From contig NZ_SLYD01000005.1 of assembly GCF_004340945.1 (NCBI RefSeq), positions 186,001-250,000 on the forward strand: 64,000 nucleotides of DNA, given 5' to 3'. Position 1 is the first letter of the stretch. Every line of letters begins with the position of its first letter. Below, one piece after another: positions 58,297 to 64,000 of this stretch. The stretch is from Sphingomonas sp. PP-F2F-A104-K0414. Its GTDB lineage: Bacteria > Pseudomonadota > Alphaproteobacteria > Sphingomonadales > Sphingomonadaceae. Both the position numbers and the translations under genes were made by a program. The notes below the pieces were generated by a model. The model searched no databases and was not told where the DNA came from. It saw only the letters and a list, made by a program, of their open reading frames with translations.

Positions 58297-60585
58297 ATGA
58301 GCGACGACCGGACCGTAGAGATCGAGGATTACACGGCACCAGCAGGCGGCTGGGGCTCGATGAAGTCGCTGGTCGAGATTTCCGCGCGCGAGAAGGTCGG
58401 GCCGGAGGTGATTCACGAACTCGCGCGCCAGAACAAGCCGGATGGCTTTGCGTGCGTGAGCTGTGCTTGGGGCAAACCCGCGCATCCGCATGTCGCCGAG
58501 TTCTGCGAGAACGGCGCGAAGGCAACGGCATGGGAGCTGACCTCGTTCCGCGTCACGCCGGCGTTTTTCGAGCAGCATACGGTCAGCGAACTGATCGGCT
58601 GGAAGGATTATGATCTCGAACAGGCCGGACGCTTAACGCACCCACTCAAGTACGATGCGACGACCGACAAATACGCGGCGTGCAGCTGGGACGAGGCGTT
58701 TGCAGGCATCGGCGCCAAGCTGAAGACCTATGATCCGACCAAGGTCATCTTCTACGCCTCGGGCCGCGCCAGCCTCGAGACGTCGTACATGTATAGCCTG
58801 CTCGCGCGGATGTATGGCAGCCAGAACCTGCCCGACAGCTCGAACATGTGCCACGAGACGACCTCGGTCGGCCTCAAGTCGGCGATCGGTTCGGCGGTCG
58901 GCACGATTCACCTGTCGGACTATGAGAAGTGCGACGCGATCTTCTACTTCGGGCAGAACCCCGGGGTGAACAGCCCGCGGTTCCTGCATCCGCTGCGCGA
59001 TTGCGCGAAGCGCGGTGTCGAGATCGTCGTGTTCAACCCGCTCAAGGAGCGCGGGCTGGAGAAATTCCAGGACCCGCAGAACCCGATCGAGATGGTGACC
59101 GGCAAGTCGACCCCAATCGCCTCGCAATATCACCAGCTCAAGACCGGCGGCGACGTCGGCGCGATCATGGGGATGTGCAAATACCTGATCGAGGCCGACG
59201 ATAACGCCAAGCGGATCAACGGCCTGCCCGTCCTCGACCATGCGTTTCTCGCCGAACACACGACCGGATTCGAGGCGTTCGCCGATGTCGCACGCGCGAC
59301 CGAATGGTCGACGATCGAGCATGAAAGCGGCCTGCCCCGTACCGAAATCGAGGCAGCGGCAAAGGTCTATGCCAAGTCGAAGGCAGTCATCGCGGTGTAC
59401 GGCATGGGCCTGACCCAGCATGTCGGCGGGATCGACAACGTCCACATGGTCGTCAATCTGATGCTGCTCCGCGGCAACATCGGCAAGCCCGGCGCGGGCA
59501 TGGGCCCGGTTCGTGGCCACTCGAACGTGCAGGGCCAGCGCACCGTTGGCATCACCGAGAAGCCTGAACTCGCGCCGCTCGACAAACTCGCGGAGCAATA
59601 CGGGTTCGAGCCGCCGCGCGCCAAGGGCTGGGATACGGTCGAAGCCTGCGAGGCGGTCCTCGATGGTAGCGCGCAGGCCTTTATCGGTCTCGGCGGCAAT
59701 TTCGTTCGCGCGATCCCGGACCATGCGCGGATCGAGCCGAAATGGCGCGGGCTCGACCTGACCGTGCATATCGCGACCAAACTCAATCGCTCGCACCTGC
59801 TGCCGGGCGAGACGTCGTATCTGCTTCCCTGCCTCGGGCGAATCGAGACCGATATGCAGGGCACCGGGCCGCAGAGCGTGTCGATCGAGGATTCGTTCAG
59901 CCAGATCTACGGCTCGAAGGGCAAGGCCACGCCCGCCGCGGAGACGCTGCTGTCTGAGCCGGCGATCGTCGCCGGGATCGCCAAGGCGACGCTCGCGCCC
60001 AATCCGAAGCTCGACTGGGATGCATGGGTGCGCGATTATGCGCGTGTCCGCGATGCGATCGAGGTGACGTATCCGGACCTGTTCAAGAACTTCAACGACC
60101 AGATGTTCACGCCTGGCGGCTTCTGGAAGGGCGTCCCGGCCGCACATCGCGAATGGAAGACCGAGAGCGGCAAGGCGGAAATCAACATTCCACAGGCGCT
60201 GAACGTCACCGGATTCGAGGAGGCGGAGGGTCGCTTCCGCCTGATGACGCTGCGGTCGAACGACCAGTTCAACACGACCGTCTATGGTTATCACGACCGC
60301 TTCCGCGGCGTGAAGGGCACGCGCGACATCGTCTTCATGAACCGAAGCGACATGATCCGGATGGGCATCACCGATGGCGACGACGTCGATCTGGTCGGCG
60401 ATGCCGGCGGCAATTCGGACCGTCGCCTGAACAAGCTCCGCGTGGTCGAATATTCGATCCCCGAGGGTTGCCTGGGTGCGTATTACCCGGAGTGCAATCT
60501 GCTCATGCCGGTTGCTCACCATGCCCGCGAAAGCCATGTGCCCGCCGCGAAATCGGTGCCTGTGCGGATCGAGAAGACGCGCTGA
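58297..60585 (+). CDS. FdhF/YdeP-family molybdopterin oxidoreductase
   Basis: 762 residues. N-terminal cysteines in FACVSCAWGK and EFCENG could hold a [4Fe-4S] cluster; the Mo ligand is probably Cys in SSNMCHETTS, where formate dehydrogenase H has selenocysteine. Then bis-MGD binding segments (GQNPGVNSPRF, LLRGNIGKPGAGMGPVRGHSNVQG) and a C-terminal molybdopterin dinucleotide-binding domain. Substrate unknown; YdeP relatives are linked to acid resistance. Chosen start 58297 has GGAG six bases upstream. Followed by mobA and fdhD, both needed for such enzymes. Confidence 0.88.
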   Translation: MSDDRTVEIEDYTAPAGGWGSMKSLVEISAREKVGPEVIHELARQNKPDGFACVSCAWGKPAHPHVAEFCENGAKATAWELTSFRVTPAFFEQHTVSELIGWKDYDLEQAGRLTHPLKYDATTDKYAACSWDEAFAGIGAKLKTYDPTKVIFYASGRASLETSYMYSLLARMYGSQNLPDSSNMCHETTSVGLKSAIGSAVGTIHLSDYEKCDAIFYFGQNPGVNSPRFLHPLRDCAKRGVEIVVFNPLKERGLEKFQDPQNPIEMVTGKSTPIASQYHQLKTGGDVGAIMGMCKYLIEADDNAKRINGLPVLDHAFLAEHTTGFEAFADVARATEWSTIEHESGLPRTEIEAAAKVYAKSKAVIAVYGMGLTQHVGGIDNVHMVVNLMLLRGNIGKPGAGMGPVRGHSNVQGQRTVGITEKPELAPLDKLAEQYGFEPPRAKGWDTVEACEAVLDGSAQAFIGLGGNFVRAIPDHARIEPKWRGLDLTVHIATKLNRSHLLPGETSYLLPCLGRIETDMQGTGPQSVSIEDSFSQIYGSKGKATPAAETLLSEPAIVAGIAKATLAPNPKLDWDAWVRDYARVRDAIEVTYPDLFKNFNDQMFTPGGFWKGVPAAHREWKTESGKAEINIPQALNVTGFEEAEGRFRLMTLRSNDQFNTTVYGYHDRFRGVKGTRDIVFMNRSDMIRMGITDGDDVDLVGDAGGNSDRRLNKLRVVEYSIPEGCLGAYYPECNLLMPVAHHARESHVPAAKSVPVRIEKTR

Positions 60586-61097
60586 CCCAACCGCATGCTC
60601 TTGGTGTCGTCCTGGCAGGCGGACGATCGTCGCGGTTCGGGTCGGACAAGGCGCGCGCGATGTTCGACGGCCGTGCGCTCGCCGAACATGCGCGTGAACT
60701 GCTGTTGCATCATGTCGAGCAGGCGGTGATCGTCGGGCCGGACGGCGCGATCCCCGACCTGCCCTGCTCCGGGCTTGGTCCGCTGGGCGGAATCGCCGGG
60801 GCGCTCCAGTATGCCAAGGGGCTCGGGTTCACGTCGATCCTGACGATCGCCTGTGACATGCCGCGACTGCCACGTGGGCTGCTCGACGCACTATTGCGGC
60901 GTGCGCCCGCCTATTGCCCCGAAGCGCCCGTGCTAGGCCATTGGGAAACCGCGTCGACCACCGCGCTGATCGCGCATATCGCGGCATCGCAGCGACGGTC
61001 GGTGTGTGGCTGGGCGGAGGCGATCGGCGCGCTGCCGATCCCGGCTGGCGGACCGATCGTCAACATCAACACCCCGGAAGACCTCGCCCTCCTATGA
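60582..61097 (+). CDS. mobA: MobA, molybdenum cofactor guanylyltransferase
   Basis: 171 residues. Nucleotide-binding LGVVLAGGRSSRFGSDKA at the start, GPLGGIAGAL, ACDMPRLPRG and the C-terminal VNINTPEDL are typical MobA. It attaches GMP to molybdopterin. No ATG, GTG or TTG exists between an upstream in-frame region and LGVVLAGG; the likely start is the CTG at 60582, overlapping the FdhF stop (CTGA). Its end overlaps fdhD (ATGA). Confidence 0.88.
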   Translation: MTQPHALGVVLAGGRSSRFGSDKARAMFDGRALAEHARELLLHHVEQAVIVGPDGAIPDLPCSGLGPLGGIAGALQYAKGLGFTSILTIACDMPRLPRGLLDALLRRAPAYCPEAPVLGHWETASTTALIAHIAASQRRSVCGWAEAIGALPIPAGGPIVNINTPEDLALL

Positions 61098-61903
61098 TTT
61101 CACGGACATTGCCGATCAAGATCCTGCGCCCCGATTCGATCACTGCGGGCGAGCGTGCGATCGCGATCGAGGTACCGGTCACGATCGAGATCGACGGGCT
61201 CGGCTATGCGGTGATGATGATGACCCCGGCCGATCTGGCCGAGTTCACCACCGGGTTCCTGCTGACCGAGCGACTTGCCGACAGCGCCGACGACGTCCGC
61301 GACATCGATGTCTTCCAGGCGGAGGCAGGGTGGATCGTCCGCGTCGGGCTGTCCGAGCGCTGCAAGGGCCGCATTCACGACCGCGTCCGCCACCGGACCA
61401 GCGATACGAGCTGTGGGCTCTGCGGAATCTCAGGGCTCGAGCAACTGCGCAAACCGGTGCCTAGAACGCCGCTAAGGCCCGCCACGCCCATCTCCGCGCT
61501 GTTTGCCGCCTTGGCCGGGTTACGCGCCCATCAACCGCTCAACGCCGCTACAGGGGCAATCCATGCGGCCGCAGCCTGTGATCGCGCAGGAAAGGTCATC
61601 GCGGCCTATGAAGACGTCGGTCGCCACAACGCGCTCGACAAGCTGGTCGGCGGACTGGCGATCGCTGCGCAGCCCGTCGACGGCTTCATCCTGGTCACGT
61701 CGCGGATCAGCTTCGAGATGGTCGACAAGGCGCTGATCGCCGGCGCGCCGATGCTGGTGGGTATCTCCGCCCCGACCAGCCTGGCGATCGACCACGCCCG
61801 CGAACATGGGCTGACATTGCTAGCGCTCGCCCGCAGCGACGCGATCCTGGTGGTCAACGACCCGTGGAATGTCTTTGAAAATGGTAGCGAAGGAGGGACT
61901 TGA
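61094..61903 (+). CDS. fdhD: FdhD, formate dehydrogenase accessory sulfurtransferase
   Basis: 269 residues. CxxC loop at Cys107/Cys110 (TSCGLCG) that transfers sulfur to the Mo cofactor, plus VTSRISFEMVDKA and VGISAPTSLAIDHA motifs of the family. ATG overlaps the mobA stop. The final eight or so residues (ENGSEGGT region) are encoded by the reverse complement of the tRNA-Met gene, so the ORF runs into it. Confidence 0.92.
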   Translation: MISRTLPIKILRPDSITAGERAIAIEVPVTIEIDGLGYAVMMMTPADLAEFTTGFLLTERLADSADDVRDIDVFQAEAGWIVRVGLSERCKGRIHDRVRHRTSDTSCGLCGISGLEQLRKPVPRTPLRPATPISALFAALAGLRAHQPLNAATGAIHAAAACDRAGKVIAAYEDVGRHNALDKLVGGLAIAAQPVDGFILVTSRISFEMVDKALIAGAPMLVGISAPTSLAIDHAREHGLTLLALARSDAILVVNDPWNVFENGSEGGT

Positions 61904-61958
61904 ACCCCCGACCCCAGGATTATGATTCCCGTGCTCTAACCAACTGAGCTACTTCGCC
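61882..61958 (-). tRNA. tRNA-Met(CAT), elongator type
   Basis: 77 nt. Acceptor GGCGAAG pairs with CTTCGCT, D-arm GCTCAGTTGGTTAGAGC, anticodon stem CGGGA/TCCTG with loop ATCATAA (anticodon CAT), T-arm GGGGGTTCAAGTCCCTC, and an encoded 3' CCA. Elongator Met is favoured over Ile2 because of the acceptor and D-arm form. The 3' 22 bases overlap the end of fdhD on the opposite strand. Confidence 0.96.
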
Positions 61959-62024
61959 GTACCGTCCGTCAGGGAAGCATTCTTCCCTGCGAGGCGCGGC
62001 CTATAGGAAGCGGATTCGAGGCGG

Positions 62025-62540
62025 TCAAGCGAACATGTGCCGGGAAATCGCTTCCCATGGTCCGCCACGATACCACCACGCGCCCAGACCTGCGATTTCG
62101 ACGTCCTTCGGAACGAAATCGCGTTGCAGGTTGCCGAGCAGGAGCTTGGCTACCTGCGGGCTGACCTTGTTCTGGATCGTGACGTGCGGACGCCAGCCGC
62201 CAGCGTCCTGCGGCGTCAGCATCCCGGTGAACGTGTCGGCGAGGCGCTCGCGGATGCAGACGAGCTCGGGGGACTCGATCCGGTAGGCGACACCGCGACC
62301 AAGCGACATCAGGCCGCCGACGCGCGCCTGCGGGGAACGAATGCCGCGCGTTTCTTGGCTCAGGCGGTGCTTGAGCTCGTCGAGCCCCGAGGGCGGTAGG
62401 TGGTGGAAGAGCGTCAGATGCGCATCGAGCTGGTTGCGCTCGGGCGGGAAATGTTCGCGGCGCATCGCGTCGAAAAACGCAGTGTCCTGGCGACCGAACA
62501 AGGCGGTGACGATGATCGGGGCTGGAAGCGTATCCGTCAC
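62025..62540 (-). CDS. 2'-5' RNA ligase family protein
   Basis: 171 residues with the two HxT motifs of the 2H phosphoesterase superfamily, AHLTLF and PHVTIQN, about 75 residues apart. Such proteins are ThpR/LigT-like cyclic phosphodiesterases. GTG start at 62540, two bases after the Kup stop, so it is probably co-transcribed with kup. Biological substrate unknown. Confidence 0.85.
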   Translation of the reverse strand: MTDTLPAPIIVTALFGRQDTAFFDAMRREHFPPERNQLDAHLTLFHHLPPSGLDELKHRLSQETRGIRSPQARVGGLMSLGRGVAYRIESPELVCIRERLADTFTGMLTPQDAGGWRPHVTIQNKVSPQVAKLLLGNLQRDFVPKDVEIAGLGAWWYRGGPWEAISRHMFA

Positions 62541-62542
62541 GA

Positions 62543-64000
62543 TCAGATCTCGATCTGGCTGCCGAGCTCGACCACGCGATTGGTCGGCAGGCGGAAGAAC
62601 TCCATCGCGCTTTCCGCATTACGGAGCATCCACGCGAACAGTTTTTCGCGCCAGATCATCATGCCGGGCTTGTCCGACGCGAGCAGCGTCTGGCGCGACA
62701 GGAAGAAGCTGGTGTCCATCATCTTGAAGTCCGCGCCGCAATTATGGACCTGCCGCAGCGCCGCGGGCACGTCGGCATCCTCCATGAAGCCGTAACGCAG
62801 CACGAGCCGGTGGAAGCCGCTGCCAAGCTCCTCGCGCACCGCGCGGTCGTTGGCAGGCCAATAGGGCTGGCTGACGATCTTGACGGTCAGCAGGATGACG
62901 CGCTCGTGCAGCACCTTATTGTGCTTGAGGTTGTGGAGCAGCGCATGTGGCACGCCGTCCGCGGTGGAGGTCATGAACACCGCGGTCCCTGGCACGCGCG
63001 ACGCCGAGCTGGCGGCCGAACCGATGAACACCTTGATCGGCATCGCCGCCTCGTGCATCCGGTCGATCATCAGCTGCCGCCCCTTCGACCACGTCGTCAG
63101 GAAGGTGAAGATGATTAACCCGACCAGCAGCGGGAACCAGCCGCCGGCGGGCACCTTGGTTAGGTTGGCGGCGAAATAGGCGCCATCGACCGTAAAGAAG
63201 ATCGCCAGCAACGGGATCGCCGCGATCTTCGGCCAGTTCCAGAGGCGGAACAGCACGACGCCGAGCAGGCACGTGTCGATGAACATCGCGCCCGTGACCG
63301 CGATCCCATACGCGCTCGTCAGGTTCGACGAGGTGCGGAAGAACAGCACGAGCAGGATCACCATCACCATCAGCGCGCCGTTGACGAGCGGGATGTAGAT
63401 CTGGCCGGCGGTCGAGGCGCTGGTGTGCTCGATCCGCAGGCGCGGGATGAAGCCGAGCTGGATCGCCTGCTGCGTCACCGAGAACGCGCCGGAGATGACC
63501 GCCTGCGACGCGATCACGGCGGCCATCGTCGCGAGGATGACGAGCGGGAGCTGGAGGCTTTCGGGGGCCAGGTTGTAGAACGGGCTGACCAGCGCCTCGC
63601 GGCCGTCGCGGAACAGCAGCGCCCCCTGCCCCATATAGTTGAGGATCAGCGCGGGGAGCACGAAGAACAGCCACGACAGGCCGATCGGCTTGCGGCCGAA
63701 ATGCCCCATGTCCGCGTACAGCGCCTCGGCGCCGGTGACCGCGAGGACGACCGAGCCGAGTGCCAGGAAGGCCCGCTCGGGGTCGATGATGAAGAACTCG
63801 ACCGCATAGTGCGGCGACAATGCCCAGAGCACCTCGGGTGTCTGCACGATGCTGAGGATGCCGAGCACCGCGATGACGCTGAAATACACCAGCATGATCG
63901 GTCCGAACACGAGGCCGATGCGCGCGGTCCCGCTCTTCTGCACCCAGAACAGGCCGATCAGGATGACGATCACGATCGGCAGCACCAGGCCGCCGAATGC
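62543..64000 (-). CDS. kup: Kup-family potassium transporter (C-terminal part)
   Basis: The gene extends past the right edge; about 485 C-terminal residues are visible. They include most of the membrane domain ([38 protein letters not shown]) and the cytoplasmic C-terminal domain ([34 protein letters not shown], the usual Kup ending). Proton-coupled K+ uptake at the inner membrane. Start lies outside the window. Confidence 0.94.
   Translation of the reverse strand, partial: AFGGLVLPIVIVILIGLFWVQKSGTARIGLVFGPIMLVYFSVIAVLGILSIVQTPEVLWALSPHYAVEFFIIDPERAFLALGSVVLAVTGAEALYADMGHFGRKPIGLSWLFFVLPALILNYMGQGALLFRDGREALVSPFYNLAPESLQLPLVILATMAAVIASQAVISGAFSVTQQAIQLGFIPRLRIEHTSASTAGQIYIPLVNGALMVMVILLVLFFRTSSNLTSAYGIAVTGAMFIDTCLLGVVLFRLWNWPKIAAIPLLAIFFTVDGAYFAANLTKVPAGGWFPLLVGLIIFTFLTTWSKGRQLMIDRMHEAAMPIKVFIGSAASSASRVPGTAVFMTSTADGVPHALLHNLKHNKVLHERVILLTVKIVSQPYWPANDRAVREELGSGFHRLVLRYGFMEDADVPAALRQVHNCGADFKMMDTSFFLSRQTLLASDKPGMMIWREKLFAWMLRNAESAMEFFRLPTNRVVELGSQIEI

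Noticed and set aside
58633..60537. 634-codon open frame on the minus strand over the FdhF gene
   Set aside because: Antisense shadow in GC-rich DNA: composition is Asp/Arg/Ala/His-rich without motifs, while the plus strand encodes an intact molybdoenzyme.
61882..61958. Possible integration site (attB) at tRNA-Met
   Set aside because: No integrase, direct repeat of the tRNA end, or change of composition next to it.
1..64000. CRISPR arrays, insertion sequences, prophage or toxin-antitoxin genes
   Set aside because: No regularly spaced direct repeats, transposase, integrase or phage structural genes seen; the repeats present are palindromic and dispersed.

Overview
The window is high-GC (roughly two-thirds G+C by eye), densely coding DNA from an alphaproteobacterium, most likely a sphingomonad (Sphingomonas sensu lato). 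Pointers are a Sphingomonas-type alkaline phosphatase, ChpT, an RpoH-RluA pair, an ornithine-decarboxylase-like gene beside a deoxyhypusine-synthase-like gene (homospermidine is the typical Sphingomonas polyamine), an exosortase A exopolysaccharide cluster and many short palindromic intergenic repeats. It looks like chromosomal core sequence. I see no phage, plasmid, transposase or CRISPR array.

Layout. 1-5 kb: 5' part of a DsbD-like gene, a secreted alkaline phosphatase, a secreted beta-helix protein and a cation:proton antiporter. 5.1-8.7 kb: phage-shock locus with divergent pspF, a sigma-54 promoter, a small exported protein, pspABC and three further PspB-like proteins. 8.9-15.8 kb: sufE, a thioredoxin-like ferredoxin, a J-domain protein, a SulP transporter coupled to a beta-carbonic anhydrase, a large secreted TPR/TonB-C protein, the RNase P RNA and an AmpD-like amidase. 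16-22 kb: chemotaxis operon cheA-W-Y-B-R with chpT upstream. 22-31.5 kb: JAMM protease, rluD, rpoH, an FAD oxidoreductase, mtgA, dnaX-ybaB, SRP RNA and two arginine-rich secreted proteins. 30-38.5 kb: ferredoxin plus two tandem cysteine desulfurases, hydrolase, serine/threonine dehydratase, the polyamine pair and a MAPEG gene broken by an amber codon. 39.7-57.1 kb: the complete XrtA exopolysaccharide/protein-sorting cluster. 57.2-64 kb: trxB, an FdhF/YdeP molybdoenzyme with mobA and fdhD, tRNA-Met, a 2'-5' RNA ligase-like protein and a Kup potassium transporter cut by the window edge.

How the genes work together. In the XrtA cluster the genes encode polymer assembly and export (Wzz-like protein, BY-kinase, Wza-like lipoprotein, outer-membrane barrel), tailoring (glycosyltransferase, FemAB, deacetylase, amidotransferase) and the exosortase itself. 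They also encode a small carrier-protein module (acyl-CoA ligase, PLP decarboxylase, ACP, two hydrolases) of unknown product. The psp genes form an envelope-stress operon. FdhF, MobA and FdhD form a cofactor-plus-enzyme unit.

The most unusual signal is a set of palindromic repeats of several related types scattered between genes. At least four copies or partial copies lie inside open reading frames and are read through in frame (FAD oxidoreductase, XrtA glycosyltransferase, twice in the XrtA acyl-CoA ligase). Another copy supplies the C-terminus of a ferredoxin. This resembles the in-gene palindromic elements described in Rickettsia.
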